DNA of 64,000 nt, taken from contig MU832114.1 of NCBI GenBank assembly GCA_029204225.1, forward strand, positions 22,675 to 86,674, written 5' to 3'. Within the stretch, counting starts at the first letter, position 1; each line of letters starts with the position of its first letter. Under the pieces are notes generated by a model. It was not told the origin of the DNA, searched no databases, and saw only the letters and a program-made list of their open reading frames with translations. The position numbers were made by a program, and so were the translations under genes. Positions 57,901-63,837 of this stretch are shown here, in pieces. The DNA comes from Diphasiastrum complanatum (Eukaryota > Streptophyta > Lycopodiopsida > Lycopodiales > Lycopodiaceae).

Positions 57901-60900
57901 TAGGGAAAACGATGATGATAAACTCTGTAAGGTAAGTGAATGGCCTATCTAGAAATCGATTAGAGAATTTCAATTTTTTTTGGGCTCCATAGGTTTATTC
58001 CATAAATATCAAAGATTATGCTAAGGTAGCGTTACCCTTAACTAATCTTCTTAAGGATGTAGAAAGCCAGGATTACCAAAAATGGTAATAAGGAAAAAGC
58101 TTAAGGCTCGACTAGGCATGAAGGTGTCGATTAGCTCTAGTGCATGGGGGTGAGTTGGTAGAATCACGTATAGGTGGTGTGCGAGAACCTTCGGCAATCA
58201 AAAGATCTTGGAGTCTCAAGGTCTAGAATGCAACCAGCAGTGCAAAACATTGGCTAATGTTTGAAATTCTCTCGTCTAAACATGAACAATTTTTCATCTG
58301 AAAGGGAAGCTCCTTGAAGAATCGAATGGTCTTGTGATTCTTTCATACAACCTTCATCCCACCTCGACGTTGGATGTAGCCCCTACCTCTTCCGGATACC
58401 TGTGGGTCTAGTATTTTCTTTGGCTCAGTCACACCCCTGATCCCAAAATCTTATCTTGACCTCACGTAAAAGGTTTGCATTATAAGCACCTTCAGCGATG
58501 CATTTATCAAACTCAACCTTTGTGTCTCATGATCTGGAAGTACCATGTTACTTGAAGTGGATAGAAAAAATTCAAAAAATATACGTCTCCCTGATTTGCG
58601 GTGGTCTCGTGAACAATCTTAATATTGGCTTCACATTATCGATCTTGCGCGGATATATGTTTGCAACCCCAAAGGCTATATTAGATTCCACAACGAGGGT
58701 TGAGAAAAATGCCTCCCCACAAAGCAAGTTTCGAACTGATGTTAGAGGAGTATTTTGAAAGCAGCAAAAAGTAAGGTAGATATGTTGGAAAGTTTGGCCC
58801 CAGGGGTACACTATATTGTGCAAAATGACTTCTATTTCTGCATTTCCAAGCTAGTCCTTTAGAAAGGAGTACATATCTTGCTTTACGAAGAGACTCCACA
58901 CAACACAATCATCTCCATGTGCATATCTGATGGAAATATACCAATACCTCTCTTCTTGTCATTAAGCTTCACAAGATGATGTGCCTTTGCCTCGTTGAAG
59001 ATACTAGAGCAAGCATTGCCAAAAAAGTACACTCCACCAATTGTTGCAATTGCCCTACAATAGGCTCGTACTAAATTGATACATCAACACAAGAAATGGT
59101 GGAATTGCCTAGAGTCTCAAAAGAATGACCATCCTTCTTGCATTTCTTCGGGCAATCTTTGGATAAGTGCCCGTTCTCCATACAGGACTGGAGATACATT
59201 CTGGCTCGCACGTGCTCTCCATCCCTCTACTCCCAGGTAGACTGAATGAATGGCAACGGGAGACTCCCGCCTCTATATAACATAGTGCAAGTTGGCCCTT
59301 CATCAAGCATGGTCCAAACAGTGGCATGTGTCATCCTAGGATGCTGACACGTGAAACCCAAACATATCGATAACCCCAGACCTGTGTTCTGCCCTTGCGA
59401 GGCCATCACAAATAGGCGTTCCGTTATGGTCCATAACAGTTTCTTCTAAAAGATGGGCAGCTTGGGCCCTGTAGAGTTTAGCTTTTTAAAGATGATTAGT
59501 TAGTGGTATAATAACTGTAAGAATGAAATTCAAACAGAATTTTTACTTTCTAGGATATACATTTCATGTTGCAGTGCTCCTATTTGGTTGACTTACATGT
59601 ACTTTCAATGGTTCAATCTGCAAGTTGTAGTCTTGAAGAATGCTTGGTAAGTGATTTTTATGTGATTTAGCTTTTCCACGTCTTTATCTATGAATTGTTT
59701 CTGTTGTGGATTTGTCACTTTCCAAAAATCAATAAAGATGAAAGCTTTTTGTGGAACACAATATCATACTATGTTATTTTACAAATGCTGGTGACACTGC
59801 AGATTTCCCTTGGTAGAAAGTTCATAAATGCAATGTTGAACTCTGGCTTTGAAAATGCAATGAAACCATGACATCTTGCAATAATATATTAGACTTTATA
59901 TTAGCTAGGTATTTAACCTGTTGCAATTATGAATGAGAAATTGGAAATGTATGTATTGTCAATATTTATCTGTGTCTTGATGAGCATTTCAGTTAATCCT
60001 GTGACAGGCCCAAGTTATGCAAGATGTTTCTGTTCCGAGAGTTATCAGAATCCTTTGGTGCAGTGCTATACTTATGGTCTTTGCAGAAAATTGAGTTTAT
60101 TTGGAATGAAATCTTCAACTAATTTTGAGATAGATTTGTAATATGTTCAGGATTCTGACCTGCTGTAAAAGTATTTTTATGTGTTGCTTAAATTTTGATA
60201 ACAGTTTAATGATGCCATTTCAGTTGGGTCTTCCATATCAAGTGGTTGCTATTGTCTCTGGAGCTCTTAATGATGCAGCAGCTAAGAAATATGACCTGGA
60301 AGCGTGGTTTCCTGCATCAAAAGCATATCGTGAACTTGTGTCATGTTCTAATTGCACTGATTATCAGTCTCGAAGTCTTGAAATTCGCTACGGTCAAAAG
60401 AAGGCAAGTGCATAGCTGCAGTTTATGTGGTTACTTTTTAGCAGGTATTATCAAGTCAAAACATTAAAATTTGTTATAGAGATACTTTCCTGGGCTTCCC
60501 CCCATACTTCTTTTTTAAAATGAAAAAGTGTATATGAATGATACAAGCCCACCTGGCCTGCAAGCAAGCTGGAATTTTTTTTAATCTTTTAAACACTTTG
60601 AGTATGGATCATTGTAACCATTTAAGTCCACTTTTGCACCAGTTGAGATGCTGTTTTAGAACATGAAAACATTTCTGGCTGTAGATAACATTCTGCTTTG
60701 CTCTGTCCGAGTATCTTGGGGATTCGTCAGAATCAACCAACAGAACTCTTGCAACCTTGCCGAAGTTTGTAACTATGTTGATAGCTGGTTGAGTATGGTA
60801 GCTGCAGGTGTGACGGTGAACTGGGATTGTTTGCTTATAACCCATGTGAATAGTGCCTATAACATCTTAGTGAGCTAGTTGCTTTTCTGACTCATCCTCT

Positions 60901-61369
60901 ATTCTCTGTTCCAGTTCTTATAGAACCTGTAATTGCTGGAGAATGTATATCAGCAATTCAGCATTAAGACTACATCATCATATCCATTGCAATTATGCTA
61001 AGTACTTGCTAGTATTGTAATGAGGAGTTTGAGAGTCTTTTGAAGTCATTCAACTTATCTACTTGCTGCAATTTTTAATTTGCACAGTTAGAATACTTGT
61101 GCTAGTTTTGATGGTGGTGCTAAGTGTTAACCCCAAGTGCTAAAGCTGTTCTTGTCTGCAGAGCAACGACCAAGTCAAGCAATATGCTCATCTTTTGAAT
61201 TCAACTCTAACAGCAACTGAGAGGACAATTTGCTGCATACTTGAAAATTATCAGACAGAGAATGGTGTTAAGGTTCCAGATGTTTTACAGCCGTTCATGC
61301 TCGGAGTGGACTTTTTGCCCTTTTTGGTGGCACCTGCCAAGGAAACAAAACAGAAGAAAGTAAAGCCTG

Positions 61370-61428
<59 letters not shown>

Positions 61429-61705
61429 GCACGCACACACCCACCCATCCACCCACCCAAAAACCCATTCCCATTTCATATTTTTGGTCAGAATTGAATA
61501 ACAGCCAGTCAATATTCATTTCTAGACCACTGCTGCATTCTGGGTCCATCCCAGTCTGTTTCTTGGTTCAAATGTAAGATTCATAAGTGTTAATCTGCTT
61601 CTTACTAGAGCTTTTGAATAATTTGTTTTTCTTCAGAAGCCAGTTATAGTGGATACGGTGAAGGGCATGGGAGTACAACCGTCCACTCCTCCTACTATTG
61701 AATGA
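30040..61705 (+). CDS. SERRS: Serine--tRNA ligase, cytosolic (10 exons)
   Basis: Class II aminoacyl-tRNA synthetase that charges tRNA-Ser (and Ser-tRNA for selenocysteine where used). Exons: 30040-30172, 30587-30657, 30869-31030, 33848-33953, 48684-48877, 49175-49278, 52730-52913, 60224-60403, 61162-61359, 61637-61705; 1401 nt, 466 residues. Residues 1-120 form the N-terminal tRNA-binding coiled coil ([20 protein letters not shown] start, [20 protein letters not shown] helix). Motif 1 is around [10 protein letters not shown] in exon 5. [16 protein letters not shown] is in exon 6. Motif 2 is [20 protein letters not shown] followed by FEKVEQF in exon 7. Serine and zinc-side residues are in [11 protein letters not shown] (exon 8). 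Motif 3 is [20 protein letters not shown] in exon 9. Every junction preserves frame. Introns use GT-AG except intron 8 (GC-AG). Length is close to the roughly 450 residues usual in plants. No transit peptide is seen, so it is cytosolic. Identification is by recognised family sequence, not a search. Confidence 0.97.
30237..30549 (+). repeat. Minisatellite in intron 1, about 4 units of 62-90 bp
   Basis: The phrase GATTGCCTGATGTAGGTTTT then GTGAGTGGCACTTAGGGTTGAAA recurs starting at about 30237, 30328, 30416 and 30478; the third unit is shortened. It fills most of intron 1 (30173-30586). Each unit has TGATGTRAGT/GTAGGT words that resemble 5' splice sites. Confidence 0.85.
30587..30657 (+). CDS. 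SERRS: SerRS exon 2
   Basis: It is preceded by TTGACAG, ends at GTT before GTAAGT, and encodes [19 protein letters not shown] and KKKV, the first coiled-coil helix. Its first two bases complete an Arg codon with exon 1. Confidence 0.95.
30869..31030 (+). CDS. SERRS: SerRS exon 3
   Basis: Exactly 54 codons, phase 0 at both ends. The second helix of the coiled-coil arm is followed by [15 protein letters not shown], the conserved hinge into the catalytic core. The acceptor is TTGAAG and the donor GTATGG. Confidence 0.95.
31031..31649 (+). repeat. Intron 3, left part with long (CT)n and (GC)n
   Basis: No coding sequence before 31484. Then come about 39 CT units (31484-31562) followed at once by GCGTGCGCGCGCGCGCTCGCGCC (31563-31586), an alternating purine-pyrimidine stretch that could adopt Z-DNA. 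Long frames here are repeat by-products. Confidence 0.85.
31650..32830 (+). pseudogene. LINE (non-LTR retrotransposon) 3' part: end of RT and C-terminal domain
   Basis: The + strand shows [20 protein letters not shown] and [16 protein letters not shown] (end of the polymerase domain). A 182-codon open frame (31940-32488) continues [18 protein letters not shown] through [20 protein letters not shown]. After a frameshift it reads [20 protein letters not shown], a zinc-knuckle-like C..C...H...C end typical of this plant LINE group, and [17 protein letters not shown]. It is 5'-truncated, as LINEs often are. A (C)16 run at about 32684-32699 lies near the end. It is not a host gene and is oriented like the SerRS gene. 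Confidence 0.88.
32831..33847 (+). other. Intron 3, right part; no gene
   Basis: It contains a short (CT)n (32877-32902) and otherwise AT-rich DNA. The 133-codon minus frame at 33100-33501 has no recognisable motif and I treat it as chance. The intron ends in a T-rich tract and TTTTGCAG. Confidence 0.6.
33848..33953 (+). CDS. SERRS: SerRS exon 4
   Basis: It encodes [19 protein letters not shown] and [17 protein letters not shown], linking the arm to the core. It is flanked by TTTTGCAG and GTATAG and splits a Gly codon with exon 5. Between this and the next exon lies the 14.7 kb intron. Confidence 0.95.
33954..35845 (+). other. Intron 4, first part; no gene
   Basis: AT-rich intron DNA without recognisable elements. 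A short (TTA)n run lies at 35038-35055. GATGCACCTYTATATGYAAGTC occurs twice (about 34568 and 34651). Confidence 0.6.
36224..36279 (+). repeat. Compound (CT)n(CA)n microsatellite
   Basis: About 8 CT units followed by about 20 CA units, inside the hAT element. Confidence 0.95.
36400..37140 (-). pseudogene. hAT transposase-like acidic C-terminus, frameshifted
   Basis: The minus strand reads [20 protein letters not shown] (about 37110-37040), then [20 protein letters not shown], a Pro/Arg/Gly region with [13 protein letters not shown] (an AT-hook-like GRPRGSG core), and an Arg-rich stretch. The open frame continues to 36321, but another frame gives [20 protein letters not shown] and [12 protein letters not shown] with a stop at 36400, which looks like the true end. 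Acidic tails of this kind close many plant hAT transposases. The catalytic DDE part is absent. Assignment as hAT rests mainly on the terminal repeats and is moderate. Confidence 0.55.
37929..38419 (+). other. Intron 4 segment; no gene
   Basis: Non-coding. The 109-codon frame at 37938-38267 shows no motif. Confidence 0.5.
38420..39080 (+). pseudogene. Ty1/Copia fragment: integrase joined to reverse transcriptase
   Basis: First come integrase pieces, [20 protein letters not shown] and [19 protein letters not shown]. Then an abrupt join leads to reverse transcriptase: [54 protein letters not shown] (the YVDD site reads YVYD) and [17 protein letters not shown]. Everything between, roughly the integrase C-terminus and the start of RT, is deleted. 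Not functional. Confidence 0.9.
39182..40187 (+). pseudogene. hAT-family transposase fragment (DUF659-like block and C-terminal end)
   Basis: The + strand shows [20 protein letters not shown], then in the next frame [32 protein letters not shown] and [12 protein letters not shown], the DUF659 block around the first catalytic Asp of plant hAT proteins. Further worn pieces follow. From 39972 comes [20 protein letters not shown], the signature start of the C-terminal dimerisation region, and a stop at 40187. Stops and frame changes throughout. No terminal repeats were found near it. Orientation is opposite to the hAT element at 35846. Confidence 0.85.
40200..40540 (-). pseudogene. LINE reverse transcriptase fragment (second copy)
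   Basis: The minus strand near 40510-40340 reads [20 protein letters not shown], then [11 protein letters not shown] and YMLMMW. This is the GVKQGCPLSPTLF motif and the region before the F/YADD site of LINE reverse transcriptases. The neighbouring LINE (from 41640) contains the same motif, so this is a different insertion. Confidence 0.8.
40541..41790 (-). pseudogene. LINE reverse transcriptase, C-terminal part (host of the nested Copia)
   Basis: Minus-strand reading from 41760: [33 protein letters not shown] then SLSLTLFG and HIDKLE (palm motif), [12 protein letters not shown] (near 41430), and a 71-codon frame at 41261-41046 with [20 protein letters not shown] and [17 protein letters not shown], the end of the domain. 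From 41045 to 40541 the reading becomes too worn to follow. It continues the reverse transcriptase that starts on the other side of the Copia element at 46315-45883. Confidence 0.82.
41791..42060 (-). pseudogene. Copia reverse transcriptase, internally deleted
   Basis: The minus strand has [20 protein letters not shown] and VLVDLP (N-terminal RT), directly followed by [20 protein letters not shown], which normally lies about 200 residues further on, past the YVDD site. The polymerase core has been deleted in frame. The next residues run into LINE sequence near 41790. Confidence 0.85.
42061..43745 (-). CDS. Copia protease-integrase polyprotein segment
   Basis: A 561-codon open frame. Domains: [12 protein letters not shown] (retropepsin DSG, about residues 6-17), [18 protein letters not shown] (GAG-pre-integrase, about 145), [15 protein letters not shown] (zinc side), then integrase core with [38 protein letters not shown] and [14 protein letters not shown] giving the D-D-E set. 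After that come [20 protein letters not shown] and [18 protein letters not shown], and a Ser/Gln-rich linker with tandem [10 protein letters not shown] decapeptides (about 505-545). Protease would cut the polyprotein; integrase joins cDNA to the genome. The frame loses register after the linker. Confidence 0.93.
43747..44287 (-). pseudogene. Copia gag, C-terminal part with worn zinc knuckle
   Basis: On the minus strand [16 protein letters not shown] (near 44000-43955) is a CCHC knuckle whose last Cys has become Ile. After it comes [18 protein letters not shown] and a run to the protease. The longer open frame here (44226-43720) is a shadow in another register. A frameshift therefore separates this part from the gag N-terminus. 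Confidence 0.8.
44288..44773 (-). CDS. Copia gag, N-terminal part
   Basis: The likely start is [20 protein letters not shown] at 44773. The frame is open further upstream to 44833, but that stretch is leader. [20 protein letters not shown] is the UBN2-type gag start. [20 protein letters not shown] and [20 protein letters not shown] follow as expected. A stop near 44288 comes before the zinc knuckle, so gag is truncated. Confidence 0.88.
   Translation of the reverse strand: MAKSESIGSLFNEDRLDGTNYSLWCYMIKNLLIAKGLWEVVNGDEERPPTLAPITPSRTTTSSSTEVSSDEHKKWDRRDAQAHSVIALSMKRSILPRIRSCKTSKSAWETLAKMFQVKNAAKVVYLRNQLSILMKMQEGDLLTNHLTKIKDLERSFLVLMR
44774..45362 (-). other. Copia leader with repeated GCGCCCTACT words
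   Basis: This is the untranslated leader between primer site and gag. On the + strand GCGCCCTACT/GCGCCCTCCT occurs at about 45052, 45181 and 45332, each followed by a GCAAGC- or GCTAGCTC-like word, so the leader is built of about three diverged modules of 130-150 bp. Confidence 0.6.
45363..45375 (-). other. Primer-binding site, tRNA-Met
   Basis: The minus strand reads TGGTATCAGAGCC, directly after the LTR end ...TTCCTACA. Confidence 0.93.
45376..45877 (-). repeat. 5' LTR of the nested Copia element
   Basis: The minus strand starts TGTTGGAATG at 45877 and ends CTACA at 45376, 502 bp. It contains TATATATATGTG near 45555 as a likely promoter and three tandem copies of about 23-27 bp built on TTGACTATTGGCT/CCAACTAC (45570-45650). 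The partner LTR is missing. Confidence 0.88.
45883..46315 (-). pseudogene. LINE reverse transcriptase, N-terminal part
   Basis: The minus-strand frame has [40 protein letters not shown] and [12 protein letters not shown], the start of the LINE polymerase (W...I.PI.K....NYR.I). After a frameshift it reads [17 protein letters not shown] at 45935-45880, exactly to the Copia junction. The matching continuation lies at 41760 and leftward. Confidence 0.88.
46440..46890 (-). pseudogene. LINE endonuclease fragment
   Basis: The minus strand shows [20 protein letters not shown] with the catalytic [21 protein letters not shown], then in another frame [14 protein letters not shown]. These are the first half of the apurinic-type endonuclease of plant LINEs. 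The second half (GDFN and SDH sites) is missing between 46440 and 46315. Confidence 0.85.
46891..47389. other. LINE inter-ORF DNA with (GA)n
   Basis: No gene. A (GA)n run of about 27 units lies at 47114-47167. The rest separates ORF1 from the endonuclease. Confidence 0.6.
47390..48319 (-). CDS. LINE ORF1-like RNA-binding protein
   Basis: An intact 309-codon frame. Residues 1-75 are Ser/Pro-rich and low complexity. Residues 80-160 contain a predicted coiled coil ([20 protein letters not shown] then [12 protein letters not shown]). Residues 190-309 carry [40 protein letters not shown] and [20 protein letters not shown], an RRM-like ORF1 core with the LDEDLT.xQ..K end seen in plant LINEs. It would coat the LINE RNA. 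Its neighbours downstream on the minus strand are the endonuclease and reverse transcriptase of the same element. It is the only LINE part here without a break. Confidence 0.82.
   Translation of the reverse strand: MPRCKGVVATTFEPSSVSNNASTSSLQPDPPTPPASMPVAVPISPSNPILDNSETTVAIPLTPNTPEAPVSLPPCALVKLLWDDQLRLFEYLNNHKEQPASHDSLLLVVQSHLQKLDTSIQELKNEVIVIKSEASSQIATSAKIQQLENQVEQHHTAVQSWADVLKGSSPIISPPPPSPSLISATFTKSRLREHKALNVRVKGIPNSQNAVAEAEKFLEGDLQHHSKEMETAGRPKKDLDTLVIRFTFVSHRHEVLGKRFKLRETKIYLDEDLTFIQVQERKKARQEALSTGKRLIYRDGIIRLVDRKP
48320..48683 (+). repeat. LINE 5' region with GATGGAGG repeats and (GA)n; end of intron 4
   Basis: GCGATGGAGGACAG, GCGATGGAGGCCAGCAGAT and AGCAGATCAG words recur at 48330-48490. 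A (GA)n run of about 30 units follows (48542-48604). On the minus strand this is the leader of the LINE. The intron ends TGGTCTGCAG at 48683. Confidence 0.7.
48684..48877 (+). CDS. SERRS: SerRS exon 5 (motif 1)
   Basis: It encodes [19 protein letters not shown] onward through [20 protein letters not shown] to QFDEELYK. Motif 1 with its Pro is the dimer-interface element of class II synthetases. The acceptor is GTCTGCAG and the donor GTGACT. Confidence 0.97.
48878..49174 (+). other. Intron 5
   Basis: Short intron, GTGACT to CATAG. Nothing else seen. Confidence 0.9.
49175..49278 (+). CDS. SERRS: SerRS exon 6
   Basis: It encodes [20 protein letters not shown] then [14 protein letters not shown]. 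The TAEQP motif contributes to the serine and ATP pocket. The stretch after it differs from flowering-plant sequences I know (there usually an IDEW-like segment), which hints at a distant plant lineage. Confidence 0.96.
49279..52729 (+). other. Intron 6; no gene
   Basis: 3.45 kb, GTAAGT to GTAG. A (GT)n/(GC)n run lies at about 51229-51254. Minus-strand frames at 51401-51942 and 52333-52569 have no recognisable motif. No transposon ends were identified. Confidence 0.7.
52730..52913 (+). CDS. SERRS: SerRS exon 7 (motif 2)
   Basis: It encodes [20 protein letters not shown], then [13 protein letters not shown], ending NSEEFYTE. Motif 2 with its Arg/Glu pair and loop binds ATP and the acceptor stem. 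The acceptor is GATGTAG; the donor is GTGTGA, a weak site. Confidence 0.97.
52914..54228 (+). other. Intron 7, first part, with a 92 bp tandem duplication
   Basis: At about 53101-53190 and 53193-53280 a unit around GAGACTYRATACYAAGAATGAA and AAGCCTTGCATAGAAA is duplicated. A 132-codon frame at 53691-54089 has no motif I recognise. It is GC-richer than its surroundings and may be an old transposon exon. Confidence 0.6.
54229..55047. mobile_element. hAT-type non-autonomous element with perfect 8 bp target duplication
   Basis: It begins CATAGTTGCAGCGCGATTC and ends GATTCGCTGCAACTATG. GTTAAAAC lies directly outside both ends (54221-54228 and 55048-55055). Behind the termini are many ATTCGCGATT-type words in both senses. 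The interior has GCAATATGGGTATCAGATGA (54341), shared with the element at 35846, then a GC-rich block (54480-54605) and a run of about 31 T (54933-54963). At 819 bp it has no transposase and depends on another hAT source. Confidence 0.93.
54480..54605 (+). repeat. GC-rich palindromic repeats inside the hAT element
   Basis: Four diverged units of the type GGGGCGTTGCCCCCCAAACC, GGGGGCTACCGCCCCCCGAA, GGGGGGCTACTGTCCCCCGA. Each unit is a short hairpin with a 4-6 base loop followed by ACCCCC. Confidence 0.85.
55372..55463. repeat. Right end of a second hAT-family copy
   Basis: ATTCGGTAAATCGCGATTTG and CCAGCGAATCACGATTCTCT lead to GCAACTATG at 55463, the same terminus as the neighbouring element. 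No left terminus or target duplication was found, so it is a fragment, or the outer copy into which the 54229 element inserted. Confidence 0.7.
55464..56192 (+). other. Intron 7 segment; no gene
   Basis: AT-rich DNA. Nothing recognisable. Confidence 0.6.
56193..56312. repeat. Near-perfect hairpin, 55 bp arms, 10 base loop
   Basis: The arms 56193-56247 and 56258-56312 are reverse complements at 54 of 55 positions; the loop is TGGAGCTAAA. The arms start TATGTTAATATCACTATCCG. No purine tract, terminal CA/TG or clear target duplication is visible. It could be a tiny foldback element, a local inverted duplication or a small-RNA precursor. Confidence 0.95.
56466..56990 (+). pseudogene. Gypsy protease segment, tandemly duplicated (256 bp period)
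   Basis: [20 protein letters not shown] (near 56476, catalytic DSG as DDG) is followed by [20 protein letters not shown]. The same protein stretch starts again 256 bp later as [20 protein letters not shown] and runs on to [13 protein letters not shown] (the ILG.xWL end of protease). 256 is not a multiple of three, so the duplication itself breaks the frame. Confidence 0.9.
56991..58085 (+). pseudogene. Ty3/Gypsy reverse transcriptase fragment
   Basis: Pieces in order on the + strand: [51 protein letters not shown] (first Asp), a [62 protein letters not shown] (FLDD active site), then the thumb up to about 58085 where a stop follows GWRK-like sequence. It is one element with the protease piece before it. 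RNase H, integrase and LTRs are absent. Confidence 0.93.
58086..60223 (+). other. Intron 7, last part; no gene identified
   Basis: Minus-strand frames at 58572-58908 and 59109-59409 have no motif I recognise. The stretch 58090-59460 is richer in GC than the following AT-rich DNA and may be an unknown repeat. The intron ends CATTTCAG at 60223. Confidence 0.55.
60224..60403 (+). CDS. SERRS: SerRS exon 8 (ends at a GC donor)
   Basis: It encodes [60 protein letters not shown]. It ends AAG before GCAAGT. No GT nearby keeps the frame or the conserved join to SNDQ in exon 9, so the GC donor is required. Confidence 0.96.
60404..61161 (+). other. Intron 8, GC-AG type
   Basis: It starts GCAAGT after AAG and ends TCTGCAG. 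The donor otherwise matches the strong consensus expected of GC sites (AAG before, AAGT after). Confidence 0.93.
61162..61359 (+). CDS. SERRS: SerRS exon 9 (motif 3)
   Basis: It encodes [35 protein letters not shown], then [20 protein letters not shown] and a Lys-rich start of the tail. I place the donor at GTAAAG (61360) rather than at GTCTCT (61372); both keep frame and differ by four codons. Confidence 0.9.
61360..61636 (+). other. Intron 9 with (CT)n beside the 5' splice site
   Basis: The donor is GTAAAG at 61360. About 27 CT units (61373-61426) begin 13 nt after it, followed by CACGCACGCACACACCCACC. The acceptor is TTCTTCAG at 61629-61636. Confidence 0.85.
61637..61705 (+). CDS. SERRS: SerRS exon 10 (C-terminus)
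   Basis: The last 22 codons, [20 protein letters not shown] and IE, end in TGA at 61703-61705. The basic/Pro-rich tail is typical of eukaryotic SerRS. The acceptor is TTCTTCAG. Confidence 0.9.
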   Translation, partial: KPVIVDTVKGMGVQPSTPPTIE

Positions 61706-62390
61706 AGATCTAGTATGATAATCCACAGTTTCTGTGTAACTGAAGGTAAGACTAGTGGTTAGTCAGAGGTATTCTGAACTCAGAAAGCACGAAGGTAGCT
61801 GGAGCAGCTATTTGAATCTAAATTCCTTGATGTAACTATAGCAGCCGAGTTCTCATCTGCTTGAGTTCAATTCAACATAGATACTTCGAAAAGAGATAAA
61901 GGTTTATATTCTGGGGAAATTGATGATATCTTTTGTCCTAGATTTGCGGGATCAATATGAAAAATGTATTTGCAGCTGGCATTTTTCTTGTTTTTGAATG
62001 CAAACTCTACCATACACATTGATGGATTTATTTACAGGTTGCTCAAACTACTAATGCAGAAATTGTTTGCCCAAGGTTTATCCATTTTTCAAGGTTTTTG
62101 AAGCTCATGGAATTGCAGATGAGATTTCTATCCTATCTGACACTTTCCGCACCATTCCTGGAAGCGAAACCGATAATTCAAGTGAGAGTTCCTCTTCCTG
62201 TTGCTAACACTTCATCTCAGTTGATCTAGGTATGGTCTTAGCCAATAATATGTTATCTACTGTATTCATTACAAGAGTGTTCTTGAACAATGCAAATGCT
62301 GCAGCAGCGCCTACTTCCTGAGGTTTTCAAGAATTGTATGAAGACATGGATGATGATAGTTTCTAGTTCCAACTTCCAGTAGAGAATAAA
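61706..62390 (+). other. Probable 3' UTR of the SerRS gene
   Basis: A GAAG|GTAAGA site at 61746 and TTATTTACAG at 62037 could define a 292 nt intron in the 3' UTR. AATAAA at 62385-62390 is a candidate poly(A) signal. All three are predictions. Confidence 0.4.
62055..62207 (+). CDS. Short open stretch, possible exon of unknown origin
   Basis: One frame is open from 62055 to a TAA at 62205-62207 and reads KVYPFFKVFEAHGIADEISI, LSDTFRTIPGSETDNSSESS. The composition looks protein-like rather than random, but I do not recognise it. It has no start codon, so it would be a terminal exon reached by the acceptor near 62037, or simply 3' UTR. Confidence 0.2.
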   Translation, partial: CRNCLPKVYPFFKVFEAHGIADEISILSDTFRTIPGSETDNSSESSSSCC

Positions 62391-63200
62391 CTGTTTTTTT
62401 AACTTGGGTTGCAAGTGAACTGTGAGTCACAATGTGTTTATGACTTGCAAAACTATTTCTTTACGAGGAACTAGTTGGTTGCATTCACAAGAAGAATCAT
62501 GGACTTGACTTCATGCTTTATGTAGTGCTTCTTTGCATCAGACTCAGGCGGCCTTTCTCTTGTAACACTCATAGAAAGTTAGCAAAGGTAATTGGTGGTA
62601 ATTTTGAAATTTGGATGTGAATGAACTGCAAAGATAACTCGTATCAATTACATCTCAATGATGAGGACCACCGTCCTATTAATACTGTTTGGTAGCCTGA
62701 ATCAAGGCTACAGAGAAGAGTTACAAATCAGGGCCCAATAATAACCCAATAATCAATAAATGTCACAAATCTCCAACAATGAGCAAAGGGAGTTGCCAAC
62801 ACCATGTGATCTATGGCCACGTAATAACATCCCCGAGGCCCCAGTGGCTGCCAATAGTATGCATGTAGTCTTCCCTTCTCAAAAAGACTTGCTCCCTTGT
62901 CAAGAATGTTAAGGAAGAGAGTGGAGTGTGAGGCCCATAACAACTTCAGTATCATCGGAGCCATTAGGGCCCTTTTTGGACTCAAAAAGGGCCTCTTCAC
63001 TAATTATAATTAGTGTTAATGACGACATGTGTACCAATAAGAAAGTGACAATTGAGATGGAATGGTCCATATGACATGGCACATCCAATGGTGTGAAATA
63101 GATCTCCAAATTCTAACCCTCCTAGTAACCCTCCTCTAACTCTACTTGCTCAACCCATAGTAATGATGATTTGACAAGGCTCAAATTTAAATTTTAAATA
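62391..63200. other. Intergenic DNA; no gene
   Basis: The minus-strand frames (62728-63109) show no known motif. No repeats of note. Confidence 0.55.
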
Positions 63201-63800
63201 CCAATATAACCGTTTTTCAAGCCCTTTAAAATTCATCTTTTTAAGCTTAGAATGAGTGAAAAGGGGGTCCGATATTTCCTTGGGCCCCCATTTTGAAAAA
63301 AAAATTTAAAAAAAAAAGGGGGGAGGGGGAAGGGAGTACATCGCCCCCCCCCCTCTCTCTCTCTCTCCCCCTCGGGGCCAGCTGGCCCGTCGCGCCCCAA
63401 CCCACCCCTCCGGGCCACTGGCCCTCGTTAATTCGCGTGGCCCGGAGGGCCACACCTAACACCCCCCCCTCCCTCGTTGTCCTGTCAAAGAGGGAGGGGG
63501 GGTGACCTGGGAGCGCGCGCTCATCGCGCTCCACCCGGCTCAGCGGCTTCAAGTGGGCAGAAGCACGCTGCTCCTGCCCACTTGAAGCCGCTGAGCTGGG
63601 CGCGTGCTCCTGCCCACTTGAAGCCGCTGAGCCGGGTGGGAGCGCGATGAGCGCGCGCTCCCAGGTCACCCCCCTCCCTCTTTGACAGGACAACGAGGGA
63701 GGGGGGGGGTGTTAGGTGTGGCCCTCCGGGCCACGCGAATCAACGAGGGCTAGCGGCCCGGAGGGGTGGGTGGGGCGCGACGGGCTAGCTGGCCCCGAGG

Positions 63801-63837
<37 letters not shown>

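Noticed and set aside
59109..59409. Minus-strand frames with [13 protein letters not shown]
   Set aside because: Short, in two registers, and no family match. Insufficient to call a gene.
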